Source of the DNA: an uncultured Eubacteriales bacterium
GTDB taxonomy: Bacteria; Bacillota; Clostridia; Oscillospirales; Acutalibacteraceae
Direction of reading: 5' to 3'
DNA: 64,000 nt
NCBI GenBank assembly: GCA_934630515.1
Contig: CAKTVV010000003.1
Coordinates: forward strand, 1-64,000
In this document: piece by piece, positions 47,665 through 57,305 of the stretch
Position numbering within the stretch: the first letter of the stretch is position 1
Layout of the letters: every line of letters starts with the position of its first letter
Position numbers and translations under genes: made by a program
Notes under the pieces: generated by a model
Databases searched by the model: none
What the model was told of the DNA's origin: nothing
The model's input: the letters and a program-made list of their open reading frames with translations, nothing else

Positions 47665-49347
47665 TTATCCCGCTTTTTCGGCTTTCTGCCGCATTTCCCG
47701 GGCAGCCTCCAGCGTGGTCTCGGTCACATCGCCGCCGATGATCCGTGCCATCTCCTGCAGCCGCCCTGCCTCATCCAGCGGCTGCACCGCCGTGTAGGTG
47801 CGGTCATTCTGTACCTGCTTCTGCACCAGCAGGTGGGCATGTCCGCAGGCGGCGATCTGCGCCAGATGGGTCACACACAGCACCTGCCGGCTGCGGGCAA
47901 TGCGGCGCATGAGTGTCCCCACCTTGGCTGCCGCCCGACCGCTGATGCCGCTGTCCACCTCGTCGAACACCAGCGTCTCCACGTCGTCCACCTCCGCCAG
48001 CACACTCTTCAGCGCCAGCATAATCCGGGACAGCTCGCCGCCGGAGGCGGTACGGGCTATGGATTTCGGCGGTTCGCCGGGATTGGAGGACAGCAGAAAT
48101 TCCACCTTATCCCCGCCGATGACCGTCAGCGCCGTCGGCTCGATGGACACCACCAGCTTCACTTGGGGCATATCCAGAAACGCCAGCTGCTCACACACGT
48201 TTTTTTCAAACAGCGTCGCCGCCTGCTTACGGGCTGCCGACAGCCGCTGCGCCGCCGCAATCGTGGCGTCCCGGGCGGCGTCCGACTCCTGCTGCAGCGA
48301 CGCCAGCAGCGCCGAGTTGCCCTCAATGGCATCCAGTTGCCGCTGCAGCTCCTCCCGCTTTTTCAGCACATCCGCCTCGTCCGTGCCATACTGCCGCACC
48401 ACATGGCGAATCACCGCCAGCCGATCCTCCAGCGCTGCCCGGTCATTTTCATCGAAGTTGAGCGAGGCTTCTGCTTCCCCCGCCTCCTCCGCACACGCCT
48501 GCATATCGTAGAGAGCGCTCTGCAGCCGTCCCGCCAGCTGGGACAGCTCCTCGGACACGCTCCCCGCCTCGCTCAGCGCCTGCACCGCATCGGCAAGCTG
48601 GGTCAATGCCCCGGGGGTCTCGCTCTCCTCCTCGGCGCCATACAGCGCCTGCCGCACCAGCCGCAGGTGCTGTGCCAGTTTTTCTGCGTGGCGTGCCATC
48701 TCCCGGCGGGACAGCAGCTCTTCCTCCTCCCCCGGGCGCAGCGCCGCCCCGTCGATCTCCTCGATCTGCCGGGTCAGCGTATCCAGCCGCCGCTGCCGCT
48801 CCTCCTGATCCATGGTAGCCGCCTTGATCGACCGCCGGATGCGGCAATAGCGATGATACTCCTGCTCATAGGCCGCCCGCACCGGCTGCAGCTGTCCCAG
48901 CCGATCCAGATATTCCACATGCCGCTCCGGCTGGAGCAGCACCTGATTTTCATGCTGTCCGTGGATGTTCACCAGCATCCGTCCCAGCTGCCGCAGCACC
49001 GATACCGTGGCCGGACGGCCATTCAGCCGGCAGCTGCCCTTGCCGTCGGCCGTGATGGTGCGGCGAATGAGCAAGGTGCCGTCCTCCTCGGGGGCATACC
49101 CCTGCTCTGACAGGAACGCCGCCACATCGGCATCCAGCTCCCCGAACACCGCTGACAGAAACGCCTGCTCCGCTCCATGGCGCACCACCTCCCGGGTGAT
49201 CCGCTCCCCCAGCAGCGCACTGAGGGCGTCGATCACAATAGATTTACCGGCGCCGGTCTCGCCGGTCAGCACCGTCATCCCGGCAGTAAAATCAATATCC
49301 GCTTTTTCGATCACGGCTACATTCTCGATATGCAGACTCTGCAGCAT
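47665..49347 (-). CDS. recN: DNA repair protein RecN
   Basis: A 560-aa SMC-like ATPase of double-strand-break repair. Walker A GETGAGKSIVIDAL (near residue 30), two coiled coils, the ABC signature TASGGELSRIMLALKSVL and Walker B LVFDEVDSGISG. Starts LQSLHIENVAVIEKA. The start at 49347 follows argR by 8 bases. It closes the nusB-to-recN operon, as in B. subtilis, where recN also follows the arginine regulator. No SOS box is evident in front of it. Confidence 0.97.
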   Translation of the reverse strand: MLQSLHIENVAVIEKADIDFTAGMTVLTGETGAGKSIVIDALSALLGERITREVVRHGAEQAFLSAVFGELDADVAAFLSEQGYAPEEDGTLLIRRTITADGKGSCRLNGRPATVSVLRQLGRMLVNIHGQHENQVLLQPERHVEYLDRLGQLQPVRAAYEQEYHRYCRIRRSIKAATMDQEERQRRLDTLTRQIEEIDGAALRPGEEEELLSRREMARHAEKLAQHLRLVRQALYGAEEESETPGALTQLADAVQALSEAGSVSEELSQLAGRLQSALYDMQACAEEAGEAEASLNFDENDRAALEDRLAVIRHVVRQYGTDEADVLKKREELQRQLDAIEGNSALLASLQQESDAARDATIAAAQRLSAARKQAATLFEKNVCEQLAFLDMPQVKLVVSIEPTALTVIGGDKVEFLLSSNPGEPPKSIARTASGGELSRIMLALKSVLAEVDDVETLVFDEVDSGISGRAAAKVGTLMRRIARSRQVLCVTHLAQIAACGHAHLLVQKQVQNDRTYTAVQPLDEAGRLQEMARIIGGDVTETTLEAAREMRQKAEKAG

Positions 49348-49355
49348 AGGCCCTC

Positions 49356-49817
49356 TTACCTTTCCGCTCCGCTCATGAGTTTTTTCAGCTCGATCACCAG
49401 CTCCTCCGCATCCCGCTCGCTGGTGGCAATGCAAATAAAGGTATCGTCCCCCGCCAGGGTACCAATCACCTGCTTCCAGTGCAGGGAATCCATCGCAGCA
49501 CACGCCGCCTGCGCCATACCGGTGAGACAGTGCACCACGACAATATTCTGGGCATACTGCACCTGCACCACCGAATCGGAGAAGATGGAGTGGAACCGAG
49601 CCGAGATCGGCTCGCTGCCGCTGCGGGCGACCCCATAGTGGTACCCGCCCCGGTCATCCGGGATCTTGATCAGCCGCAGCTCCTTAATATCCCGGGAAAC
49701 GGTCGCCTGCGTCACCGAATAGCCCGCCTGCCGCAGATGCTCCTGCAGCTCCTCCTGGGTCTCCACGTGATTTGCGTTGATGATCTCTAAAATTTTAGCG
49801 TGTCGTCTGGTCTTCAT
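49356..49817 (-). CDS. argR: Arginine repressor ArgR/AhrC
   Basis: A 153-aa hexameric regulator. Winged helix at residues 1-70 (RHAKILEIINANHVETQEEL, SVTQATVSRDIKELRL). The C-terminal oligomerization and arginine-binding part has GTLAGDDTFICIATSERDAE. It binds ARG boxes when arginine is abundant. It overlaps nadK by 4 bases and precedes recN. Confidence 0.97.
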   Translation of the reverse strand: MKTRRHAKILEIINANHVETQEELQEHLRQAGYSVTQATVSRDIKELRLIKIPDDRGGYHYGVARSGSEPISARFHSIFSDSVVQVQYAQNIVVVHCLTGMAQAACAAMDSLHWKQVIGTLAGDDTFICIATSERDAEELVIELKKLMSGAER

Positions 49818-50647
49818 ACGATCCTCCTGCCTATTATTTTTTGCTGTAGCTCCTGATAAAAGGTCACATCCGTCAGCCGGATCAGTCTCGCCGGACGCTC
49901 CGCCCGCCGCACCCCGATCCGATCCTCCGGAGAAAATGCCGCATTTTCCTCACCGTCCACCGTGACAAATGCCTCGCCGGACGCCACCTGAACCGTCAGT
50001 TGCGCCGCAGCCGGCAGGATCTGCGCCCTGGGGGTCACCGTATGGGGACAGACCGGCGTCACCAGCAGGCATTCCACCGCCGGATCCACCACCGGACCTC
50101 CGGCAGACAGAGAATACGCCGTGGAGCCGGTAGGGGTCGCCACGATCACCCCGTCGCCCCGGCAAGCCAGCACCTCCTGCTGTCCGCTGCTCACAGTCAC
50201 ATCCACCAGCCGGGACAGCGCCCCCCGGGAAATGACCGCTTCATTCATGGCGTAGTAGACCTGCCGCTCTTTTCCCCGCTCCACGGTGATCTCCAGCAGC
50301 AGACGCCGCTCGGTGGTATAGTCTCCGGTGAGCAGCCGGGGCAGCGCATCCAGACCGTCCCGCTCCAGCCCTGCCAAAAAGCCCAGATGTCCGCCGTTAA
50401 TGCCCAGCACCGGGCGGTCCGCCAGCGCCGCCGCCTTTGCCACATGCATGATGGTGCCGTCGCCCCCAACGGCAACAGCCAGATCGCTCCCCGCCAGCGA
50501 ACGGGCGATCCGGGCAGCGGAGGGCAAGCCGCCCTCCTGCCGTTCCATCACCACCGCCACGCCCATCTGGCGCAGCCGTTGGCAAACTGCAACCGCCAGC
50601 ACCGCTGTGTCCGGGGATTTCCCATTGGGAATCACCGTGATCTGCAT
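49814..50647 (-). CDS. nadK: NAD kinase
   Basis: A 277-aa enzyme phosphorylating NAD to NADP. Key motifs: AVGGDGTIMHVAKAAAL, VLGINGGHLGFLAGLE and ATPTGSTAYSLSAGGPVVDP. ATG 50647 with GAGGTG six bases upstream is preferred over the GTG three codons earlier. It lies between tlyA and argR, the usual place in Firmicutes. Confidence 0.96.
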   Translation of the reverse strand: MQITVIPNGKSPDTAVLAVAVCQRLRQMGVAVVMERQEGGLPSAARIARSLAGSDLAVAVGGDGTIMHVAKAAALADRPVLGINGGHLGFLAGLERDGLDALPRLLTGDYTTERRLLLEITVERGKERQVYYAMNEAVISRGALSRLVDVTVSSGQQEVLACRGDGVIVATPTGSTAYSLSAGGPVVDPAVECLLVTPVCPHTVTPRAQILPAAAQLTVQVASGEAFVTVDGEENAAFSPEDRIGVRRAERPARLIRLTDVTFYQELQQKIIGRRIV

Positions 50648-50680
50648 ATGTTTCACCTCGGTATCCGTTGTTTTTACGCT

Positions 50681-51487
50681 TTACCGCCCCAGCGCCGCAA
50701 ACGCCTGCGCTACCAGCCGGGGCACATCCCATGTCCGGAAAGCTGCGTCATCTGTCCGGCGCAGCTGCACCAAATATTCGATATTGCCCTCGCCGCCGGT
50801 GATGGGCGAATAGGTCAGCTGCTCCGCCGCCAGATCCAGCTGCCGGAAAAAGTCCAGCAGCTCCGTCAGCACCCGGCAATGCACCGCCGTATCCCGCACG
50901 ACGCCCCGTTTCCCTACAGCGCTGCGCCCTGCCTCGAACTGAGGCTTGATGAGACAGATCAGAATGCCATCCGGCTTGAGGTACGGGAGCAGCGGCGGCA
51001 GCACCCGGGTCAGGGACACAAAGGACACATCCGCTACCGCTCCATCCAGCGCCGCAGCCGGCACCGCTGCCGCCAGCTTTTCGCTGCGCACATCGGTCTC
51101 CTCCAGCACCGTCACCCGGGGGTCGCTGCGCAGGGACGGATGGAGCTGATCCCGCCCCACATCCACCGCATACACATGAGCGGCTCCATGCTGGAGCAGG
51201 CAATCGGTAAACCCGCCGGTGGAGGCGCCTACATCCATAAACACCTGCCCGCCGAGGCTCTGACCCGCCAGCAGCTTCTCCAGCTTATATCCGCCACGCC
51301 CCACATAGCGTTCTGCCGGGGCGGTGCATTCCACCCGATCCCCCGGTGCGACGCCGAAGGACGGCTTGCATACCGGGCGTCCGTTGACCGTCACCTGTCC
51401 GGAGGCAAGCAGCTCCTTGGCTTTATCCCGCCCGCCTGCCAGCCCCTGCCGCACCAGCCACGCATCCAGCCGCATCTCATCCTTCAT
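50681..51487 (-). CDS. tlyA: TlyA-family rRNA 2'-O-methyltransferase/hemolysin-like protein
   Basis: A 268-aa protein. S4 RNA-binding domain at the N-terminus (MRLDAWLVRQGLAGGRDKAK) and an FtsJ-type methyltransferase domain with the SAM site VFMDVGASTGGFTDCLLQ and DVSFVSLTRVLPPLL. Mycobacterial TlyA methylates 16S and 23S rRNA. The B. subtilis ortholog is YqxC. The start at 51487 overlaps dxs by 11 bases with GGAGG six bases upstream. Confidence 0.94.
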   Translation of the reverse strand: MKDEMRLDAWLVRQGLAGGRDKAKELLASGQVTVNGRPVCKPSFGVAPGDRVECTAPAERYVGRGGYKLEKLLAGQSLGGQVFMDVGASTGGFTDCLLQHGAAHVYAVDVGRDQLHPSLRSDPRVTVLEETDVRSEKLAAAVPAAALDGAVADVSFVSLTRVLPPLLPYLKPDGILICLIKPQFEAGRSAVGKRGVVRDTAVHCRVLTELLDFFRQLDLAAEQLTYSPITGGEGNIEYLVQLRRTDDAAFRTWDVPRLVAQAFAALGR

Positions 51488-53351
51488 GGGGTTCCTCCGG
51501 CTTATCGTATTCCCGGATAAAGGCGGCGATCCCCTCGGCATCCAAGCCGGCATCATGCAGCCCCTCGGCGGTGGTGCACACGCCGGGATTCTCCGTGATC
51601 CCCCGGACGGCGTACCGCCCGGTATAGCCCCGCTTCGCCAACCGATAGCCGAACATCTCCCCGATGCCGCCCTGTACCACACCCTCCTCGACAAACAGCA
51701 CACAGCGATAGGTCGCCGCCAGCGTCACCGCCGCCTCGACCGGCGGCAGGATCCGATTGAGCTTCAGCACCGAGGTACGGCGGCCGTTCTGGCTGCGCTG
51801 GCGCAGGGCGCTCAGCACCTCACCGTAGGTGCGTCCATAGGTCACCACCAGCAGCTCCCGGGTGCGCCCGTCGGTATGTTCATAAGGCTCATACGACGGC
51901 TCATAGCCCTCCAACATGGGATGCTCGCCGCCCTTGGGATACCGCACGGCAGCGATGCCGTCGGTATCGTACAGCGCCTGCCGCAGATGCAGCTGCAGCT
52001 CCCGGAAGCTGGCGGGCGCATACACCGTCACCCCGGGAACCGTCGCCAGCATCGCCACATCGTAGATTCCCTGATGGGTCTCACCGTCATCCGGCACCAC
52101 GCCCGCCCGGTCGATCGCCAGCACGATATGGGTATGCATCAACGCCGTGTCGTTCAGCAGCTGGTCATAGCTGCGCTGCAGAAAGGTGGAATACACCGCA
52201 AACACCGGCAGCAATCCCCCGGTCGCCATGCCGGAGGCAAAGGTCACGGCGTGCTCCTCAGCGATCCCCACATCGAAAAAGCGGGTGGGGTATTGCCTGG
52301 CAAAGCCGTCCAGCCCGGTGCCCTTTTTCATTGCCGCCGTGATGGCAACGATGCGGTCATCCTCCGCCGCCAGCGCACACAGCGCCTCACCGAACACCGC
52401 CGAGAAATGCGGCTTTCCGGGCGCTGCCGCCCCGGTCTTCGGGTCAAAGCCCCCCACACCATGGTAGACATCCGGGGTCTTTTCCGCAAACAGGTAGCCC
52501 TTGCCCTTCACCGTCGCCACATGCAGCAGCACCGGCCGGTCAATGCTCTTGGCAGCGGTCATCGCCTGGGTCAGATCCTCCAGATCATGTCCGTCCACCG
52601 GTCCCATATAGTAAAACCCCATATTTTCAAAATAGGAGGTAGAGGCAAACACCGAGCGCTTGAGCCGCTTTTTCCAGTCGTGGAGCCAGCGGTTCAGCGG
52701 GCGTCCCACCAGCGGCACATGGGACAGAAAATTCGTCAGCCGCTGTTTCCAGTGGACATACCGCACCCGGGTGCGCAGATGCGCCAAATACCGTGCCACA
52801 AAGCCCACATTTTGGCTGATGGACATTTTATTGTCGTTGAGGATCACCAGCAGCCGGTCATCGCTGCGCCCGGCATTGCTGAGTCCCTCATACGCCAACC
52901 CGCCGGTCAGCGCTCCATCCCCGATGACCGCAATGGTATAGCCGTCATCGCCGGTCAGCTCCTTTGCCTTGGCAATACCGTTGGCTACCGAAATGGAGGT
53001 GCTGCTATGCCCCACGATAAAGGAGTCGTGCTCACTCTCCGCCGGGCATGGGAATCCCGCCACGCCGCCTTTCTTCCGCAGGGTATCGAACCGGTCATAG
53101 CGACCGGTGAGCAGCTTATGGGCATAGCACTGGTGTCCCACATCCCATACGATCACATCGTGCGGGGTGGAAAACACCCGGTGCAGCGCCACCGTCAGCT
53201 CCACGGCGCCCAGATTTGAGGACAGATGTCCGCCGTTCTGTGCGACCGTTTCAATCATTTTCTGCCGCAGCTGGGTACACAGCTCCGGCAGCTCCCGTTT
53301 ATCCAGTTGTTTCACATCGTCGGGGGATTGGATCTTTTCCAGCTCCACCAT
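51477..53351 (-). CDS. dxs: 1-deoxy-D-xylulose-5-phosphate synthase
   Basis: A 624-aa TPP enzyme, first step of the MEP isoprenoid pathway (pyruvate + glyceraldehyde 3-phosphate). Motifs: GHQCYAHKLLTGR, FIVGHSSTSISVANGIA, the TPP site GDGALTGGLAYEGLSNAG with NDN, and the transketolase site DRAGVVPDDGETHQG. ATG 53351 has GAGGG eight bases upstream. It follows ispA by 19 bases. The product feeds the IPP/DMAPP used by IspA. Confidence 0.97.
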   Translation of the reverse strand: MVELEKIQSPDDVKQLDKRELPELCTQLRQKMIETVAQNGGHLSSNLGAVELTVALHRVFSTPHDVIVWDVGHQCYAHKLLTGRYDRFDTLRKKGGVAGFPCPAESEHDSFIVGHSSTSISVANGIAKAKELTGDDGYTIAVIGDGALTGGLAYEGLSNAGRSDDRLLVILNDNKMSISQNVGFVARYLAHLRTRVRYVHWKQRLTNFLSHVPLVGRPLNRWLHDWKKRLKRSVFASTSYFENMGFYYMGPVDGHDLEDLTQAMTAAKSIDRPVLLHVATVKGKGYLFAEKTPDVYHGVGGFDPKTGAAAPGKPHFSAVFGEALCALAAEDDRIVAITAAMKKGTGLDGFARQYPTRFFDVGIAEEHAVTFASGMATGGLLPVFAVYSTFLQRSYDQLLNDTALMHTHIVLAIDRAGVVPDDGETHQGIYDVAMLATVPGVTVYAPASFRELQLHLRQALYDTDGIAAVRYPKGGEHPMLEGYEPSYEPYEHTDGRTRELLVVTYGRTYGEVLSALRQRSQNGRRTSVLKLNRILPPVEAAVTLAATYRCVLFVEEGVVQGGIGEMFGYRLAKRGYTGRYAVRGITENPGVCTTAEGLHDAGLDAEGIAAFIREYDKPEEPHEG

Positions 53352-53370
53352 GTGCGTCACCCTCGTTTTT

Positions 53371-54267
53371 TCAATGATGCCGTGTCAGCAGCGCCTGCGC
53401 CAGCTGCCGCAGGGCGCCGGTCTCACCGCCCAGCGTATCCAGCGCCGCCAGAGCCGTCTCGGTACGCTGCGCCGCCAGACGGCGAGCCTCCTCCAGCCCC
53501 AGCAGCGAAACATACGTCACCTTGCCGTTATCGGCGTCGCTGCCCACCGGCTTGCCCAGCTCCTGCGCCGTGGCGGTCACATCCAGAATATCGTCCACGA
53601 TCTGGAACGCCAATCCCAGATTCTCTCCGAACTGTCGGGCTGCCTGCTCCTGCGCCGGGGCGGCGCCCGCCAATCGGGCGCCCATCACGCAGGCGGCGAT
53701 CAGCAGCGCCGCCGTTTTCCCCTCCTGCAGCGCCTCCAGCGTGGGCAGGTCGATGGATTTCCCTTCGCTCTGCAGGTCGATGACCTGTCCGCCCACCATG
53801 CCGTCGATCCCGGCGGCATCCGCCAGCGCCGATGCGGCGCCCAGCGCCCGCTCCGGGGCGAGGTCTGCCCAATTCTCCGGACGCAGCATCGTCTCAAACG
53901 CCAACGTCAGCAGGCCGTCCCCTGCCAACAGCGCCATGGTCTCCCCGTACACCGCATGGGTGGAGGGGCGTCCCCGGCGCATCAGGCTGTTATCCATGCA
54001 GGGCAGATCGTCATGCACCAGCGAATAGCAATGGATCATCTCGATCGCCGCCGCAAAGGGCATCGCCTGCGCCGGGGTACCCCCGCACAGGCGGCAAAAT
54101 TCCAGCACCAGCATAGGGCGCAGCCGCTTGCCGCCGTCCTTGCAGGCGTAAGCCATCGCCTCCGCCACCGTAGTCTGCAGCTTCCCCGTCCGGGGCATAT
54201 AAGCCGGCAGCGCTTTTTCAAACTGCGCCAGCTGCTGCCGCATCCGTTCCGTATACAGCTCTCCCAT
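53371..54267 (-). CDS. ispA: Polyprenyl diphosphate synthase (geranyl/farnesyl type)
   Basis: A 298-aa prenyltransferase. First Asp-rich motif LVHDDLPCMDNSLMRRG (residues ~80-96), second IVDDILDVT (~210-218), plus GKRLRPMLVLEF. The five-residue spacing in the first motif fits the bacterial FPP synthase group. Chain length is inferred. GGAGGA lies before the ATG. About 115 bases separate it from xseB, with nothing recognised in them. Confidence 0.95.
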   Translation of the reverse strand: MGELYTERMRQQLAQFEKALPAYMPRTGKLQTTVAEAMAYACKDGGKRLRPMLVLEFCRLCGGTPAQAMPFAAAIEMIHCYSLVHDDLPCMDNSLMRRGRPSTHAVYGETMALLAGDGLLTLAFETMLRPENWADLAPERALGAASALADAAGIDGMVGGQVIDLQSEGKSIDLPTLEALQEGKTAALLIAACVMGARLAGAAPAQEQAARQFGENLGLAFQIVDDILDVTATAQELGKPVGSDADNGKVTYVSLLGLEEARRLAAQRTETALAALDTLGGETGALRQLAQALLTRHH

Positions 54268-54381
54268 GGTCTATTCCTCCGTTTAGCCCGACCGCCGCAC
54301 CTCAGCCCGGTCACACGGGCAGGTCGATCGACACAATTCGTTCCGTTCCCACCCGCCAAGTCATTGCAGGCGGCTCATCCG

Positions 54382-54651
54382 TCAGCCGTTCGGTCGATCC
54401 GACAGCTCTGCTCCCATGTCCTCGCCCTGCCGATCGGACAGCGCCGGAGCACCGTCGCCGTTCTCCACATCGGTGAGCTTGACGATCTTTTGCTCCGCCT
54501 CCTTCAGCAGCCGGCTGCAATACGCCGTCAGCTTCGTCCCCTCTTCAAACAGCTTGAGGGAATCGTCCAGACTCGCCTTGCCGCTCTCCAGCGCCGCCAC
54601 GATCTGCTCCAGCCGAGCCATCGCCTTTTCAAATGTCCATTCCGTTGCCAT
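54382..54651 (-). CDS. xseB: Exodeoxyribonuclease VII small subunit
   Basis: An 89-aa helical protein: WTFEKAMARLEQIVAALESG and LDDSLKLFEEGTKLTAYCSR are the standard XseB helices that bind along XseA. A C-terminal tail of about 25 residues (ENGDGAPALSDRQGED) is extra. It begins 4 bases after xseA ends. Confidence 0.95.
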   Translation of the reverse strand: MATEWTFEKAMARLEQIVAALESGKASLDDSLKLFEEGTKLTAYCSRLLKEAEQKIVKLTDVENGDGAPALSDRQGEDMGAELSDRPNG

Positions 54652-54655
54652 CGTA

Positions 54656-55858
54656 TTACGCCTCCTGTATCTTCGTCACGGTACATTCCACGGTACCGTC
54701 GCTCAATTTCCATGTCACCGGGTCGCCCACCCGGGTCTGCTGCACACTATCCAGCACCCGTCCATCCGCCGCATAGCCGATGGAATAGCCCCGTCCCAGC
54801 ACCTTCAAAGGACTGAGCGCATCCAGCTTGGCGGCGGTGGCGGTGAGCCGCCGATCCGCTGCCGCCAGCTGCTGCCGGACTGCCGCCGAAAAGCGGTGGG
54901 TCAGGTGATCCAGCCGCATGGTCTGCTCCTCGGTATAATACTGCGGTGCCGCCAGACACCGGCGGGAACGCAGCGCCTCCAGCGCCTTGGCGGAGGCCTG
55001 CCACTGTCCCCGGCAGGCGGTCTCCAGCCGGGTGCGACAGGTGACGAGCAGCGCCGCCAGCCGTGCCGCATCCGGCACCGCCAGCTCCGCCGCCGCCGAG
55101 GGCGTTGGTGCCCGCAGATCCGCCACAAAATCACAGATGGTGAAATCCGTCTCGTGCCCCACCGCCGATATGATCGGGATAGCCGACGCCGCCACCGCCC
55201 GAGCCACCGGCTCCTCATTGAACGCCCACAGATCCTCGATGGAGCCGCCGCCCCGGCCAACGATCAGCACATCGGCCGCCCGGATCGCATTAAAACGCTC
55301 GATGGCTCCCACAATCGACGCCGCAGCGCCCTCCCCCTGCACCAGCACCGGGCAGAACACCACCTGCGCCATAGGAAACCGCCGTCCCAGCACGTTGAAG
55401 ATATCCCGCACCGCCGCACCGGTCGGCGAGGTAATGACCCCCACCCGCTGCGGGCAGCCGGGAATGGGGCGCTTCCGGCTCTCGTCAAACAGCCCCTCCG
55501 CCGCCAGCTTCTTTTTCAGCTGCTCAAAGGCGATCTGCAGCGCCCCCACGCCGTCCGGCTGCATCTCCTCAATATACAGCTGAAAGGCGCCGTCCCGCTC
55601 ATACAGAGACACCCGTGCCTTGACGATCACCTTCATGCCGTTTTCCGGCTTAAAGGCCAGATGCGCAGCATTGCCCCGGAACATCACGGCCTTGACCGCC
55701 GCCGTTTCATCCTTAAGGGTCATGTACAAATGTCCGGATTTATAATGATTGGTAAAATTGGAGATCTCGCCGCCGATGTATACCGCCGCCAGACGGGCAT
55801 CCCCCTCCAGCAGCGTCTTAACATAGCGATTCAGTTGTCCGACCGAAATGACCTGCAT
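54656..55858 (-). CDS. xseA: Exodeoxyribonuclease VII large subunit
   Basis: A 400-aa single-strand exonuclease subunit. N-terminal OB fold (VISVGQLNRYVKTLLEGD, IGGEISNFTNHYKSGHLYMT). Catalytic domain with VGVITSPTGAAVRDIFNVL, VGRGGGSIEDLWAFNEE and ISAVGHETDFTICDFVADLR, then coiled coil and LGRGYSIGYAADGRVL. ATG 55858 has GGAGGA seven bases upstream. It overlaps the M22-like gene by 28 bases. Confidence 0.97.
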   Translation of the reverse strand: MQVISVGQLNRYVKTLLEGDARLAAVYIGGEISNFTNHYKSGHLYMTLKDETAAVKAVMFRGNAAHLAFKPENGMKVIVKARVSLYERDGAFQLYIEEMQPDGVGALQIAFEQLKKKLAAEGLFDESRKRPIPGCPQRVGVITSPTGAAVRDIFNVLGRRFPMAQVVFCPVLVQGEGAAASIVGAIERFNAIRAADVLIVGRGGGSIEDLWAFNEEPVARAVAASAIPIISAVGHETDFTICDFVADLRAPTPSAAAELAVPDAARLAALLVTCRTRLETACRGQWQASAKALEALRSRRCLAAPQYYTEEQTMRLDHLTHRFSAAVRQQLAAADRRLTATAAKLDALSPLKVLGRGYSIGYAADGRVLDSVQQTRVGDPVTWKLSDGTVECTVTKIQEA

Positions 55859-56793
55859 GACCGTTCCTCCGCTATATGACACAGGCAGGCGATGCCCGCC
55901 CCGTTATCCGCCGAAAACGCCGGCGGCGCAAACCGCCCGCCGAACCGGGCGGTCAGCTGCTCCCGCAGCCGGCTGTTGGACATCACACCGCCGGCATACA
56001 CCAGCGGCAGCGGTCCGTATTCCTCCAGAAGCGCCTCGGTCATCCCCGCTACGGCTGCCCCTACGCTATCCAGGCAGAACCGGGCGATCGCCGCCGGGGG
56101 TTCCCCCCGCTCCAGCCGATCCCGGCACTGATTTTCTACCCCGGACAGGTGACAGTCGCAGCCCCGCAGACAGGGACGGGGCGGCTTCTTCGGTGTCTCC
56201 GCCGCCGACGCTGCCAGCCGCTCCAGCGCCGGTCCCGCCGGAAAAGCCAATCCCAGCATGCCGCCCACCCGATCGATGAGCTGCCCTGCCTTCAGATCCA
56301 GTGAATGCCCCACCACACGGCAGCGGAGTATCTCCTGCGCATCCGGCTCCACCAGCAGCGCATCGGTGGTGCCGCCGGACACATGGAACGCCAGAAAGGG
56401 CTTGTCCAACAGCTCCAGCGCTCCGGCGCCGTACAGCGCCGCCGCCACATGACCCTGCTGATGGGTGAACCGATACAGCGGCACCCCCAGCACCGCCGCC
56501 AGCTGTCGGGCAGCGCCCCACCCCACCAAAAAGCAGGGCATATAGGAGCCCTCCTTCTGCTGCGGACGATCCGACGCCGCCACCGCCTGAAAGCCGCCGG
56601 GGCTTTCCGCCAGCAGCCGCTCCAACACCTCCGGCAGCTGCCGGGTATGATGAAACACCGCATCGCTCTGGCGCAGCCCCATCTCGCCGGGGCGCACCGG
56701 CAGCAGCTGCTTTTCCTGCCGGATACAGCCATCCTCCCACACCGCCGCCGAGGTGGTGTAATTACTGGTATCCAGCCCCAGAAACCGACTCAT
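55831..56793 (-). CDS. TsaD/Kae1-like (peptidase M22 family) paralog
   Basis: A 320-aa ASKHA-fold protein. FLGLDTSNYTTSAAVW at the N-terminus, the metal motif THQQGHVAAAL (HxxxH as in TsaD), FHVSGGTTDALLV, and the C-terminal VYAGGVMSNSRLREQL and ADNGAGIACL. True TsaD (t6A synthesis) is usually about 340 aa and more strictly conserved. This shorter form, located between nusB and xseA in clostridia, is a paralog of unknown function. It overlaps nusB by 4 bases. Confidence 0.85.
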   Translation of the reverse strand: MSRFLGLDTSNYTTSAAVWEDGCIRQEKQLLPVRPGEMGLRQSDAVFHHTRQLPEVLERLLAESPGGFQAVAASDRPQQKEGSYMPCFLVGWGAARQLAAVLGVPLYRFTHQQGHVAAALYGAGALELLDKPFLAFHVSGGTTDALLVEPDAQEILRCRVVGHSLDLKAGQLIDRVGGMLGLAFPAGPALERLAASAAETPKKPPRPCLRGCDCHLSGVENQCRDRLERGEPPAAIARFCLDSVGAAVAGMTEALLEEYGPLPLVYAGGVMSNSRLREQLTARFGGRFAPPAFSADNGAGIACLCHIAEERSCRSFRSDN

Positions 56794-57203
56794 TGGGCGT
56801 CGGTCTCCGGCGGGAGACTGCGGGCGATGGTGCCTAAGATCCCGTTGACAAAGGCGGAATCGTCCTCACCGCCGTATTTCTTCGCCAGCTCCACCGCCTC
56901 GTTGATGGACACGCTGGCGGGAATATCTCCCTCATACAGCATCTCATACACCGACACCCGCATGACCGCCAGCGCCACCCGGGAGATGCGCTCCTTGTTC
57001 CATTTATGCGAGCAGGCGGCGATCCGCTCGTCGATCTCCTCCAGATGCGTCTCCGTTCCCCGGGCCAGCGTCATGGAGAAGCCGGAGGTACCGATATCCC
57101 GTGCCTCCGCCGCCTCAACCGCCAACTCTTCCACCGGCTTGTCCCGAAAGGATTTTTCAAACATCAGAGCAAACGCCTGCTCCCGTGATTCCCGTCTTGT
57201 CAT
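56790..57203 (-). CDS. nusB: Transcription antitermination factor NusB
   Basis: A 137-aa helical protein: TRRESREQAFALMFEKSF at the start, RISRVALAVMRVSVYEMLYE and ASVSINEAVELAKKYGGEDD followed by FVNGILGTIAR. It binds boxA RNA with S10 to prevent premature termination in rRNA operons. It is the second gene of the Asp23/Gls24-nusB operon. Confidence 0.97.
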   Translation of the reverse strand: MTRRESREQAFALMFEKSFRDKPVEELAVEAAEARDIGTSGFSMTLARGTETHLEEIDERIAACSHKWNKERISRVALAVMRVSVYEMLYEGDIPASVSINEAVELAKKYGGEDDSAFVNGILGTIARSLPPETDAQ

Positions 57204-57305
57204 GGATCCACACTCCTGTTTTCAAGTTACATTCTCCGTATATTTATGCATTGCAAACGAGCAGAAAGGCCCTCCACACCGGTGCGGAGAGCCGCTCTGT
57301 CTTCG

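Noticed and set aside
55831..56793. Annotation as the essential tRNA t6A protein TsaD
   Set aside because: It shares the fold and HxxxH motif but is shorter and lies in the nusB-xseA position typical of a separate clostridial paralog.
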